Source: Planctomycetota bacterium (GTDB lineage: Bacteria; Planctomycetota; PLA2). Taken from it: DNA of 64,000 bases. Below the pieces are notes generated by a model. It ran no database searches. It was not told the origin of the DNA and was given only the letters and a program-made list of their open reading frames with translations. Positions 1 to 8,497 of this stretch are shown here, in pieces (position 1 is the first letter of the stretch; each line of letters starts with the position of its first letter). Where the stretch lies: the NCBI GenBank assembly GCA_021776735.1, contig JAJFFH010000050.1, positions 62,001 to 126,000 of the forward strand, written 5' to 3'. Made by a program: the position numbers and the translations under genes.

Positions 1-2155
1 AGCGCGATTCCATGTTCGCGAGCGTCGTCTCGACAAGGTTCTTGCGTTCGGTCGAGACGTGTTCCCAGGCGGCGGAGTCGATGAGCAGCAGGTCGTCTTC
101 CACCTGCGAGATGGCGTCCTGCTGGCCCGCGTAGAAATCCTTCTTGAGGGCGCGGAGGATGTCGGGGAAGAGCTGGCGGTAGTTGACCGCCTGGCCTGGA
201 TGGTTGAGCGAGAACGCCGCGATCTTGCCCATCAGGTTTTGGCGGAACAGGCCGACGTCGTCGCCGGTGTCCAGGAGCCGTTCGACCGTCGTGAGGGCCT
301 CCTGGCTGGGCGACTTTTCCTCGCCCGTTACCGAGTCGGTCACGCGGGTGCGCCGGACATGCGCCGTGACGTGCCGGAAGTACTCCTGGAAACGCCGGTC
401 GTACTCGCGCTCTTCGACGAGCGCCATCGAATCCTTGAGCTCGCGCAGCACGACGCGCCGGCCCGCTCGGTCCACGTCATCGACGAAGCGCGCGGGGTTG
501 TTGTACAGACCCTTGGGCTCGAGTTTCAAGAAGTCGTAGAGGCTCTTGTCGCGCACCAGTTTGCGCAACTCCGCGAGGACCGCGATGGGGGTGAAGCATG
601 ACGTGCGCGTGCGATACGACGCGTCGAGCAGGATCGTTTTCATCTCGCGCGGCGACGCGCCGAACCGGCCCTCGAAAACGACGCCGTCGCGCCACTCGCC
701 CGCAATCTGGTCGAGGTTCGCGCGGAGGAGCTTGACTTCGTCCCCGGAGAGATCCTCCAACTCCGCCGGGTCGCGTCCCTGATAGAGCAGCGCCTTCGCG
801 AGCGGCGTCAGCTTCGCCACGACGGCGCGGAGCGGCTCTTCGTAGTGCGCCGGGTCGGGGCGCCAGAGGCGGGTCAGGACCGACCAGAGCGCCGCGCTGC
901 GGGCCGCGTGCGGTCCGACGGCCATGCGCCGCGCGATCGAGTCCATCTGGTCGCGGTAGATCTCGACCTCCTTTTCGTATTCAAGGAGGTACGGGATCGT
1001 GACGAACTCCATGCGCGCCTTGAACGACGTGAAATTCGGATCGGTCTTGAACGAGTCGAGCTGCTTCTCGTTCGCGGACCCGATCATCACCACGTCGAGG
1101 TAGGCGAGCGCGCCCGGCATGCGCACGGTGCCCTTCTCGACAGTCGTCAGGAGGTACTTGTTGAGCTCGAGCGGGCGCTTGAGAAAGTCGCTGAACTCAA
1201 CCAGGCCGCGGTTGGCATCGACGAGATCGCCGCCGACCTCGTACAGCCGCAGGTTCTGCAACGCAGGCGGCAGGTTCGCGAGGTTCATGTCCATCGTGAC
1301 CTGGCGCGCGTCGGCGTCCACGGTCCCCTGCGGCTCGATGGTGATGGCACCGCGGCGATAGCGGCGGCTGATGTCGAGCCGCTCGACGCGCACGTGCCGC
1401 ATCATCCGGGTCCAGTCGCCCTGGTAGGCGATCAGGAGCGCTTCAAAAATCGCGCTGCTCTTCGTGCCAAGATCCCCGTGCAGGATATGCGCGTGGGGGA
1501 AGTCGGTATCGCCTCCCAACAGGTCCTCAAGCAGGCCGGTGCGCTGGTCGCGCGGCACGAGGTAGATCGGGTTCGTCTTCATGTCGGACGGAACCGTGGC
1601 GGCGATCTCGTCCGGCTCCAGATACGCGAACGTCTCAAGCGGATCGTCCGAACGGCCGGTCCCGAATCCAAACCGGCCCTGCTCGTCCGACGTCTTCGGA
1701 AAGACCCAGGAGAACCGGTAGAGACGGCCCGCATCGGTATTCGCGTAGGTCTCGAGCCCCTTGAACAAGAGATCCGCGACCGTCGTCTTCGCCGACCCGT
1801 TGGGGCCGTGCATGAGGATCATCTTCGTCGCGCGCCCGTCCGACGCAAAGTTGCGAATGACACGGTAGATCGCATCGGTCGCCAACTCCTGGCCGACAAC
1901 CCGTTGTCGCTCCGCATCATCGGGCAATCCGTCAAACAGCGAGTGGCGCGTGACCATACGTCCCAATACCTCGACCTCGGTGGAGCCGAAGTGTTCGAGC
2001 ATGTCACGCAGATACTGCGCCGAAGAGCGAAGCATCAGCGGCGGATCGTCGCGAACCTCGGCCAGAAACTCCCAATAGGAGCGCACCCGGCCCTGACCCT
2101 TGAACTGGTCCTGGATGCGATGTCCAAGACCGGTGAACTTCTCGCTGCGAACCAT
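1..2155 (-). CDS. prkA: PrkA/YeaG-family serine protein kinase, 3' end cut by window
   Basis: Reading from ATG at 2155 the minus strand stays open to the window edge (about 718 codons), so the C-terminus is missing. Near residues 113-124 there is a P-loop, HGPNGSAKTT, of the PrkA AAA-type domain; upstream lie conserved family stretches such as SYWEFLAEV and QYLRDML. PrkA/YeaG proteins are cytoplasmic AAA-plus-kinase proteins linked to stress and stationary-phase signalling. Usual lengths are about 630-690 residues, so this one is on the long side. Long open frames on the opposite strand here are antisense shadows caused by high GC. No partner genes (YeaH/SpoVR type) are visible because the downstream side lies outside the window. 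Confidence 0.88.
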   Translation of the reverse strand, partial: MVRSEKFTGLGHRIQDQFKGQGRVRSYWEFLAEVRDDPPLMLRSSAQYLRDMLEHFGSTEVEVLGRMVTRHSLFDGLPDDAERQRVVGQELATDAIYRVIRNFASDGRATKMILMHGPNGSAKTTVADLLFKGLETYANTDAGRLYRFSWVFPKTSDEQGRFGFGTGRSDDPLETFAYLEPDEIAATVPSDMKTNPIYLVPRDQRTGLLEDLLGGDTDFPHAHILHGDLGTKSSAIFEALLIAYQGDWTRMMRHVRVERLDISRRYRRGAITIEPQGTVDADARQVTMDMNLANLPPALQNLRLYEVGGDLVDANRGLVEFSDFLKRPLELNKYLLTTVEKGTVRMPGALAYLDVVMIGSANEKQLDSFKTDPNFTSFKARMEFVTIPYLLEYEKEVEIYRDQMDSIARRMAVGPHAARSAALWSVLTRLWRPDPAHYEEPLRAVVAKLTPLAKALLYQGRDPAELEDLSGDEVKLLRANLDQIAGEWRDGVVFEGRFGASPREMKTILLDASYRTRTSCFTPIAVLAELRKLVRDKSLYDFLKLEPKGLYNNPARFVDDVDRAGRRVVLRELKDSMALVEEREYDRRFQEYFRHVTAHVRRTRVTDSVTGEEKSPSQEALTTVERLLDTGDDVGLFRQNLMGKIAAFSLNHPGQAVNYRQLFPDILRALKKDFYAGQQDAISQVEDDLLLIDSAAWEHVSTERKNLVETTLANMESR

Positions 2156-2513
2156 GGAATTCCAGCCTAACAGGGACACTTGCGGGGACAAATGTCGAGA
2201 TTGGTGAACACCCCCACAAAAAAGCCTACGGACGGCGATGATTTCGCGAGTTCCCCCGTTGTCCGGCAGCGCGAGATTCCCTACAAGGTAGCCCAGGTAA
2301 TCAAAGTGGAGTCGTCGGGACAGTGAGTGCTGCACCGGCGCACGAAGGTGTCTGACCCGGTTACCAGGCCGGCAACGATCCCTCCATTTTCTTCAGGGGC
2401 TCGTGCTTGCACGGGCCCCGCCTAGAAAATCCGCTACGCGGATTTCTTAGCCCCGGGCCTTCGGCCCGCACTCCGAGAATGCGACGGGGGAACAATCCGC
2501 TATGCTTCGGGGC
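2156..2513. other. Intergenic region with two hairpins and one dispersed motif
   Basis: I see no gene here. It holds one copy of the dispersed motif CGGACGGCGAT at 2229-2239, a perfect 8-bp hairpin AAATCCGC/GCGGATTT with a 3-nt loop at 2427-2445, and a GC-rich hairpin CGGGCC-TTC-GGCCCG at 2454-2468. A promoter for prkA should lie just right of 2155 on the minus strand, but no clear -35/-10 pair is recognisable. Confidence 0.6.
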
Positions 2514-2797
2514 ATGACTGCGGGGCAGCGCGTGCTCTTCTCTTTGGTGGGCGTGGGGGTGCTCGGTGCCGGGTGTTTGCCTGGCGGCAAGGCCACGACG
2601 CGCGCAGGCTGGAACGCCGGCGAGACATTGCGCTAGAGCGGTTGCGACAAATCGAGTTCGAGTATCCGCTGAAGCGGGTGCTGGCCGACGTTCGTGATGC
2701 GCTCGCGAACCGGCTTCCGGAGAAGGTAGAGAGTCCGCACTCGGTCGCCGCTCGTGCGCTCGCGGATCGTGTGTTGCTGTGCATCCTTTCCCTATAG
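2514..2797 (+). pseudogene. Small lipoprotein gene, probably frameshifted
   Basis: ATG at 2514 opens a short frame whose first 21 residues look like a lipoprotein signal peptide ending in the lipobox LGAGC. The frame stops at 2636 after 40 residues. A second frame (-1 relative to the first) then continues to 2797 with a charged, amphipathic, coding-like stretch (for example RLRQIEFEYPLKRVLADV). The simplest reading is one small lipoprotein of about 90 residues broken by a single-base change near 2595-2605. Alternatively, the 40-residue lipopeptide is real on its own. No homologue is recognised. Confidence 0.4.
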
Positions 2798-3344
2798 TGC
2801 TGCGACCGATGTCATCTGGCAGTTCGGCCTAGACTCCAAAGAATCCATTCGCCGGGGACGGTTCCCACTCGGCGGCAAGCGAATCGTGAGCATGATCGAA
2901 TCGCTTGTGCCGCCGAGACTCCGTTCCCCGAAGCCCGCGGCGCCCCTGCCGAGCCGGTCCGCCCTCAACGCAGTCGGCTAGCGCGAGCGAACGCCCACTC
3001 AGCGACACGCCGATCCCGCCATCGATCCCGTCAAAGTGCGCACCCTCATCGAAGCAGCTGACGGGTCTTACGAGGCCGCGCGGGATGTGGTCGATCGGAC
3101 TGCTGCGCTGCCGAGCCGACGAGGCCCATCGTGTCATTGACCGTGCGCGGGTACGCCCGGGTCCTCGAAGTCGCCAGCGGCCGGCGCCGCCGTCTCGAAG
3201 ACGGTCGTCGGCCCGGTCGGGTCATGAACACCCTAAGCCGTCAGACCCCCACCCCCGGGCAACGTCTGATAATGGATCTTATGGTGTGTTGGGGGAGCCA
3301 GATACTCGCCAACCAGCGGCTGGGCAGACGACGAGAACTTCTTG

Positions 3345-3370
3345 CCACAGAGGCCGCAGAGGTCACAGAG
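3345..3370. repeat. Short tandem repeat of CACAGAGG type
   Basis: Three imperfect copies of an octamer/nonamer (CACAGAGG, CGCAGAGG, CACAGAG) lie in a row. A partial inverse relative (TCTGTGTCCTCGTGGCC) occurs at 3532-3548. This type of repeat is, from memory, frequent in intergenic DNA of environmental bacteria; on the minus strand it translates as CDLCGLCG. Its role is unknown. Confidence 0.5.
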
Positions 3371-3587
3371 ATGAGAGATCCGCTCACGCACCTCGCCACA
3401 TCTGGTGTCGCCCGGTCTCTTGGAGTCCATCCAGGCCCGAAGAGCACAGGATTGAAGCGTGGCCTGGTTCATCCACTCCGGCAGTCCGCGATCGGCGGAT
3501 GGAATTCAGCGAGTCGCTCTGATCTCTGTTCTGTGTCCTCGTGGCCAACAACCAGCTCGCGGCGCGGCAGCCCAAACAATCCGATGC

Positions 3588-3616
3588 AGCGGTCGGCGCT
3601 TCGCGCCGACCGCTGA
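3588..3616. repeat. Strong hairpin, possibly a degenerate integron attC-like site
   Basis: The arms AGCGGTCGGCGC and GCGCCGACCGCT form a perfect stem with a 3-nt TTC loop. The flank CCCAAACAATCCGATGC before it and GATGATCGCCAACG after it give extra imperfect pairing with unpaired bases, a layout reminiscent of integron attC sites. The terminal GTTRRRY box is not evident and no integrase or cassette gene lies nearby, so it may simply be a repeat or terminator hairpin. Confidence 0.4.
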
Positions 3617-3668
3617 TGATCGCCAACGCGATTCCGCCCGATCTGGTTCATGGCTGCATCTCATACTA

Positions 3669-3693
3669 GGTAAATCCGCTTTGCGGATTTACC
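3669..3693 (-). terminator. Hairpin overlapping the stop codon of the MBL gene
   Basis: The arms GGTAAATCCGC and GCGGATTTACC give a perfect 11-bp stem with a TTT loop. The UAA stop of the minus-strand MBL gene is inside the stem. There is no U-tract afterwards, so it is not a textbook intrinsic terminator, but its place at the end of a three-gene operon fits a 3' end-forming or mRNA-stabilising hairpin. Confidence 0.5.
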
Positions 3694-4690
3694 ACATGCC
3701 CGGGCGGCTGCCGTCGTCCGGCGGGCCGGAATGGCCGGGGATCGCGTCGGCGTCGTAGCCGCGTTCGCGGAGGTCTTGGGCGAACTCCCGTGCGTAGCCG
3801 TGCAGGGTGTAGATCTTTTTGGGATTCACGCTCTGGGCGACCTTGATGAGGCCGTCGTAGTCGGCGTGGTCGCTGAGCGGGAACACGCGCTCGACGCGAT
3901 TGCTTCGCGCGCGGCCGGACCAGCCGGTGACCGCCGCGACGGCGAGTGGCGCGTTCTTTTTGACCTCGGTCACGTTCAGGTAGCGCGGCGGGACGAGAAT
4001 GGCCGCTCGGCGCTGTCCCTTGCCGGTGAGCTTGCGCGATCCGGGAAACGAGTATCCGAACTGGCGGTAGATGTCGGTGAGGTTCCAGATCGTGCCGTGC
4101 GCGGCAACCGGGATGCCCGCGCGCGTCAGCAACGCGAGCATCTCCTGGCCCTTGCCAAGCGCGTAGGCCAAAAGAGTCGCCGTCCGTCCGCTTTCCAGTT
4201 CGCTGTGCACCCAAGCCACGATTTCAGCGCGAGTCTCGTCGGCGGGCGGCAGGCGATGGTCGGGCCGGCCGAACGTGCACTCGGTGACCAGCACGTCCGC
4301 GTGGCGAAACTCCGCAGGCGAACAGGTCAGGCCGCCCTCGGGCCGCACGTCGCCGGTGTAGAGCACGGAGCCGCCCGCACCTTCGATCAGCGCCATCGCG
4401 GAACCGAGGATGTGGCCCGCGTGCAGCAACGTGACTTTCAGGTCGCCCACCGTGACGGATTCGCCGCAGCGGCACTCCAGGAACTCCGCACCCGGGCCCT
4501 GACGCTTGCGGACCAACGCTGCCGTTTCCGGTGTGCACAGGATTGTCTTGTGGCGCGCGACGTGGTCGCCGTGCGCGTGAGTGACGAGACCGAGCGGCTT
4601 GGGTTTTTGCGCGTCGAGCCACAAGAGGCCGTGCTCGACTTCGATGCCCTCGGGCAAGAAGCGAAGGCGCGGCGGGGCGGCCGCAGTCAC
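3689..4690 (-). CDS. MBL-fold exonuclease-like metallo-hydrolase
   Basis: A 333-residue protein starting at GTG 4690, which overlaps the agmatinase stop as GTGA. The zinc-binding THAHGDH motif lies near residues 33-39, a metal-ligand His in LLHAGHILGS follows, and YTGDVR carries the next Asp; a later H in PLSDHADY completes the set. This is the architecture of beta-CASP/SNM1-like and ligase-associated DNA exonuclease proteins, which act on nucleic acids in the cytoplasm. No DNA ligase gene is adjacent, so the ligase link is unproven. The frame extends further upstream, but that part is antisense to the agmatinase reading frame and was rejected. Confidence 0.8.
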   Translation of the reverse strand: MTAAAPPRLRFLPEGIEVEHGLLWLDAQKPKPLGLVTHAHGDHVARHKTILCTPETAALVRKRQGPGAEFLECRCGESVTVGDLKVTLLHAGHILGSAMALIEGAGGSVLYTGDVRPEGGLTCSPAEFRHADVLVTECTFGRPDHRLPPADETRAEIVAWVHSELESGRTATLLAYALGKGQEMLALLTRAGIPVAAHGTIWNLTDIYRQFGYSFPGSRKLTGKGQRRAAILVPPRYLNVTEVKKNAPLAVAAVTGWSGRARSNRVERVFPLSDHADYDGLIKVAQSVNPKKIYTLHGYAREFAQDLRERGYDADAIPGHSGPPDDGSRPGMW

Positions 4691-5562
4691 TCCCGTTCCT
4701 CGCACGCGTAAGCGAGCATCTTGAACAGCAGGCGCGCCGCGACGAAGTCCGAGACCACCGACGGCGGCTCGGGCAGGAGTTCCACGATGTCGAACCCCAC
4801 CACCCGGCGATTCCGAAACACCTCCCGCACGAGGCCGAGGGCCTCCCACCAGCCGAGGCCTCCGGGTTCCGGGGTTCCGGTGCCCGGCACGACGGACGGA
4901 TCGAACCCGTCCAGATCGAAGGTGATGTAGACCACCGGCGGCAGCCATTCGAGGATGTCGTCTTGATACGTCTCCGCGGACTCGCGCCCGTGCGCGTAGA
5001 ACGGTTGGATACGGCCGTCGGACATGATCACGTCGCGGTCCTCCCGCGACACCGCGCGCACACCGACCTGCGCGACGCGCGCGACCTCCGGCATGTCGAG
5101 TACCCGCCGCATCACGCAGCCGTGTCCGTAGCGCGTGCCCTCGTACTCGTCGCGCAGATCGGGATGCGCGTCGATCTGCAGCACCCCGAGTCCCGGGTGC
5201 TCCACGGCGGCCGCGCGGATCGGACCAAGGCTGATCGAGTGCTCGCCGCCGAGGCAGCCCACGAGGCGTCCGGCCGCCATGTGGGGCGCCACCGCGCGCT
5301 CGAGAACGGGAGCAAGCTCGTCGGGGAAGCCAAGGACGGCGATGTCTTGCGCGACGTGGATGCCCTGTTCGACCGGGTACGTGCCGGTTTCCGTATCAAA
5401 CAGCTCGACCTGTTCGCTCGCGGCGAGCAGGGCGGCGGGCCCTTGCGCCGTGCCCTTGCGGTACGTGGCCGTCTTTTCGTAGGGGACCGGAATCAAGACG
5501 AACCGGGCGTCTTCGGGCGCGACGTTTTTCTCGCCGAAGGCCCCTTCCTTGAGAAACGGCAT
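4687..5562 (-). CDS. speB: Agmatinase / ureohydrolase family enzyme
   Basis: The binuclear manganese motifs of the ureohydrolase family are all present: GGEHS near residue 103, DAHPD near 128 and DLDGFDPS near 214. The family hydrolyses agmatine or related guanidino compounds to urea and an amine, feeding putrescine synthesis. ATG at 5562 is preferred because GAGGAG sits 8 nt upstream; a GTG at 5571 overlaps the DHH gene stop and is an alternative. Length (about 291 residues) is normal. It is translationally linked to the DHH phosphoesterase upstream and the MBL protein downstream. The exact substrate (agmatine, guanidinobutyrate or other) cannot be told from sequence alone. Confidence 0.87.
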   Translation of the reverse strand: MPFLKEGAFGEKNVAPEDARFVLIPVPYEKTATYRKGTAQGPAALLAASEQVELFDTETGTYPVEQGIHVAQDIAVLGFPDELAPVLERAVAPHMAAGRLVGCLGGEHSISLGPIRAAAVEHPGLGVLQIDAHPDLRDEYEGTRYGHGCVMRRVLDMPEVARVAQVGVRAVSREDRDVIMSDGRIQPFYAHGRESAETYQDDILEWLPPVVYITFDLDGFDPSVVPGTGTPEPGGLGWWEALGLVREVFRNRRVVGFDIVELLPEPPSVVSDFVAARLLFKMLAYACEERE

Positions 5563-5567
5563 GGTGC

Positions 5568-6638
5568 TCACTCCTCAAAGACGGCGGTGTCGGTTTCGTC
5601 CGGCAGCGCGCCGCCGGTCAGGCTGTTGGCGAGCGAGCGCTTTGCCTTCACCGCGTCGAGAAAGAGATCCGTAACCGCCTGGACGATTCCCTCGCGCGTT
5701 TTCTTGTCCGCGTCACCGAGCGGTACCTGGCCGCCGGCCATGTGGCCGTGCCCGCCCGCGCGCCCCATCACCCCGACCGCCTTGCGCGCAACGCTGCCAG
5801 CATGCGCGTTCTTGCCGGCGGACCGCAGGCTGAAGTGCAGGGTCTTGTTGACGATGCCGGACACCATCGTCCAGCGCAGTCCTTCGCAACGCAGCAGGAA
5901 GTCCGCCATCTCGGCGACCATGTCCGCGTTGTCGATGCGACCGAGATTGGAGACGCAGGCGTAGTCGTACACCACGGCGTTTTCAATCGCCCGGCCGAAC
6001 ACCGCGTAGTAGCTGCGCGGAACGCGGGCGTTCCGGATTCGGGAGAGCGTCACCATGTCGGCCACGGACATGAGCCGCTGGTAGGCCTCCAGGTCGGCGG
6101 GCGTCGAGCCCTCGGAAAGGTCGTGTGTGTCCGACTTGATGCCATACATCAGCGCGGTCGCCGTATCGCGCGGAATCGGCACGCCGTAGTCCAGGAAGTA
6201 GCCGGTCACAATGGTCGATGTGGACCCCACGTCCTTGCCGGTATCGCGAAAGAGCACCCCTTCCGGCGCATCCTGGGCGGGGTGGTGATCCACGACGACC
6301 TCGGGGATGCGGCCCTTGGGCAGCGGCGTGTGGCCAAACCCGGGCTGGGTGTCCACGAGCGTAAGCAAGTCGCAGTCGTCGTAGTCGGCCTTGTGCAGCG
6401 GCAGGATTTCCACGCCGAGCAGGCGCAGCATCGCGCGATTCTCGGCACGCCCCACGATGCCACCGAACACGATCCGCGAACCGATGCCGAGGTAGCGCAG
6501 ATAGAGATCGCGCATGCCCATCGCCGCGCCGATCGCGTCCGGGTCCGGGTTGTTGTGGACCTGGATCAGCGACTTCGTGCGGCCGCGGACGGCGTCAAGC
6601 AGCCGCAGGAGATCCTTGTCGTGCCCGTTCGTAGACAT
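5568..6638 (-). CDS. DHH-family phosphoesterase (NrnA-like)
   Basis: 356 residues with the DHH-domain motifs NPDPDAIGAA (about 30-39), DTQP (about 96) and DHHP (about 117), then a DHHA1 domain with GGHGHMAGG near 297. Proteins of this type are cytoplasmic manganese-dependent phosphodiesterases that degrade short oligonucleotides or cyclic dinucleotides and may dephosphorylate pAp. It begins at ATG 6638, just 9 nt after the pepA stop, and its stop overlaps the agmatinase start region, so it sits in the pepA-DHH-agmatinase-MBL transcription unit. Which substrate dominates is unknown. Confidence 0.85.
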   Translation of the reverse strand: MSTNGHDKDLLRLLDAVRGRTKSLIQVHNNPDPDAIGAAMGMRDLYLRYLGIGSRIVFGGIVGRAENRAMLRLLGVEILPLHKADYDDCDLLTLVDTQPGFGHTPLPKGRIPEVVVDHHPAQDAPEGVLFRDTGKDVGSTSTIVTGYFLDYGVPIPRDTATALMYGIKSDTHDLSEGSTPADLEAYQRLMSVADMVTLSRIRNARVPRSYYAVFGRAIENAVVYDYACVSNLGRIDNADMVAEMADFLLRCEGLRWTMVSGIVNKTLHFSLRSAGKNAHAGSVARKAVGVMGRAGGHGHMAGGQVPLGDADKKTREGIVQAVTDLFLDAVKAKRSLANSLTGGALPDETDTAVFEE

Positions 6639-6647
6639 GCGTGATTT

Positions 6648-8090
6648 CTAGCCGTTGACCAGTTCCCACAAGAGACGGACCCCATAGCCCGTCGCGCCCT
6701 TGTGGCGGTAGTCGGAGTTCCCGTCGGTCCAGGCCATGCCCGCAATGTCTACGTGGGCCCACTCCACGTCGCCGACGAACTCCTGCAAGAACGCCGCGGC
6801 CGTGCACGCACCGCCCCAGCGTCCGCCCCCGTTTTTCAGGTCGGCGTAGGGGCTCTTCATCATCTCGGTGTAGCGCGGATACAGCGGCAACGGCCAGACG
6901 GTCTCGTCGGAACGCTCCGCCGCGGCCTTGACCTTTTCGACCGCGGCAGCGCCGCCGAACACCCCCGCCGCCGCGTCGCCCAGCGCCACGACGCACGCGC
7001 CGGTGAGGGTGGCCAGGTCCACGAGCAGCGACGGTTTTTTCTCGGCCGCGTACGCGAGGGTGTCGCACAAAAGCAAGCGGCCCTCCGCATCGGTGGAGAT
7101 GATCTCGATCGTCTTGCCGTTGCGCGCCGTGACGATGTCGCCGGGACGGTAGGCGTTGCCGTCCGGCATGTTGTCGGTCGCGGGCACGAACGCGTGGAGG
7201 TTTACCTTCGGCTTGAGGGCCGCGACGGCGTGCATGAGTCCAAGCACGGCGCCGCCACCGCACATGTCGAACTTCATCTCCTCCATCTTTGCGGGCGGCT
7301 TGATCGAGATGCCGCCGGTGTCGAACGTGACGCCCTTGCCCACGATCGCGATGGTCTTTTTCTTGCCGGGCGCGCCGCGATACCGAAACTCGATCAGCCG
7401 CGGCTCGTTGCGCGACCCTTGCGCCACGGCCAGGAACGCCCCCATCTTGAGCTTCTTGAGACCGGCACGGTCGTGGATACGCACGGACAGGTTGCCCCCG
7501 GCGAGTTCGCGCGCGCGCCGCGCGAGATACGTCGCGGTGGCGATGTTGCCCGGCAGGTTCCCGAGGTCTCGCGCGAAGGCCACGGAGGCCGCAAGCGCCT
7601 CGCCCAGCTTGACCGCGCTCCGCACCAGCGTCACGCCGCCCGTCTCGGGAGCGACGGTGGCGCGCTTGAACGACGCCTTCGGGCGCTTGTCCCCGCGGCA
7701 CTGGTCGAACCGATACATTGCCAGCGCCGCGCCCTGGGTCACCGCGTCGGCGGCCCCCCCACCGGGCACGAGCAGCGTCGCGTGCGTGATGCCACGGGCA
7801 TCGAGAACCCGCGCGGCGCGTCCGGCGGCCCGGCGCAGCGACTCCGGCAACAGGTCCGCACCCGCCCCGACCAGCAGACATCGCCGTCCGTCCCTGCCGC
7901 CCCGGATCAGAACCGTCTCGTTGCCCTTGCCGGAGAATTCGCCGGCCTTGACCGCGTCGGCCGCAGCGCTGACGAGCGCTTTGTCGGGAAGCGGGAGGGT
8001 GCCGAGGTCCTTGGACTTCTCGGCGCGGAAGACGACGAAGGCGTCGGTCTTGGCCGTGGCCTTCGGGGCCGCGGAGGATTGAAAGCGCAT
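6648..8090 (-). CDS. pepA: Leucyl aminopeptidase (M17)
   Basis: 480 residues, a normal length for the M17 family. The N-terminal third is the less conserved macrodomain-like part; the catalytic half has GKGVTFDTGG (about 255) and STDAEGRLLL (about 336), carrying the lysine, aspartate and glutamate ligands of the two metals. The usual NTDAEGR motif has S instead of N, a tolerated change. It removes N-terminal residues from peptides in the cytoplasm. A reverse copy of the dispersed motif CGGACGGCGAT lies within its coding sequence at 7880-7890. Confidence 0.93.
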   Translation of the reverse strand: MRFQSSAAPKATAKTDAFVVFRAEKSKDLGTLPLPDKALVSAAADAVKAGEFSGKGNETVLIRGGRDGRRCLLVGAGADLLPESLRRAAGRAARVLDARGITHATLLVPGGGAADAVTQGAALAMYRFDQCRGDKRPKASFKRATVAPETGGVTLVRSAVKLGEALAASVAFARDLGNLPGNIATATYLARRARELAGGNLSVRIHDRAGLKKLKMGAFLAVAQGSRNEPRLIEFRYRGAPGKKKTIAIVGKGVTFDTGGISIKPPAKMEEMKFDMCGGGAVLGLMHAVAALKPKVNLHAFVPATDNMPDGNAYRPGDIVTARNGKTIEIISTDAEGRLLLCDTLAYAAEKKPSLLVDLATLTGACVVALGDAAAGVFGGAAAVEKVKAAAERSDETVWPLPLYPRYTEMMKSPYADLKNGGGRWGGACTAAAFLQEFVGDVEWAHVDIAGMAWTDGNSDYRHKGATGYGVRLLWELVNG

Positions 8091-8185
8091 AGGCCGCAGA
8101 TTCTAGCCGCCCTGCGGACCAAAAACCGCATGCGGTAGCGTACGGACGGCGATTTCTCGCTTTCTAGGCGGGTTTTTGGAGCCCG

Positions 8186-8497
8186 CTAGTCGCGGCGATA
8201 GCCGAGGTCCATGAGGATCTGGAAGATCTCGGACCAGGTCGGGAAGGGCTTTTGACGGACCGACTTGAAGTCGTTCACCGCGTTGATGAACTCGAGCACC
8301 TCGGGCTTGAGGCGGTACTCGTTGATCCGGCGTTCGACCTTGCGCCGTTCGCCAGGGGCGCCGCGGCGCTCTTTCGCGACGGTTTCGGTGCCTTTCCGCC
8401 GTTCGGCCTTGGCACGCCGGTCCAGTGCGTTTTCACGCCGATCGTCCGCGGCACTTGCACCGCTAGTCGTCGGTTGGTTTGCTTTTTTTTCCGCCAT
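8186..8497 (-). CDS. Small charged protein of unknown function
   Basis: 103 residues. The first 60 are rich in Arg, Lys, Glu and Ala with repeated RR pairs, likely disordered or coiled. The C-terminal 40 (from EVLEFINAVND to DLGYRRD) look folded and conserved in style. Its 5' end overlaps the end of the upstream gene by 35 nt in another frame, so they are probably co-transcribed and coupled. I do not recognise the family. Confidence 0.65.
   Translation of the reverse strand: MAEKKANQPTTSGASAADDRRENALDRRAKAERRKGTETVAKERRGAPGERRKVERRINEYRLKPEVLEFINAVNDFKSVRQKPFPTWSEIFQILMDLGYRRD

Larger units (their letters stand above)
2798..3668. other. Long intergenic region without a convincing gene
   Basis: About 870 bases carry only short overlapping frames on both strands with no family features. 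Two repeat-like signals inside it are listed separately: an octamer-type repeat at 3345-3370 and a strong hairpin at 3588-3616. It looks like accumulated non-coding or decayed DNA between two minus-strand genes and the small plus-strand lipoprotein remnant. Confidence 0.6.

Noticed and set aside
845..2170. A 441-codon plus-strand open frame opposite prkA (and similar long plus-strand frames opposite pepA, alaS, recA and others)
   Set aside because: Translation is Arg/Ala/Val-rich without any family features, while the minus strand encodes clear conserved proteins; high GC removes stops in antisense frames.
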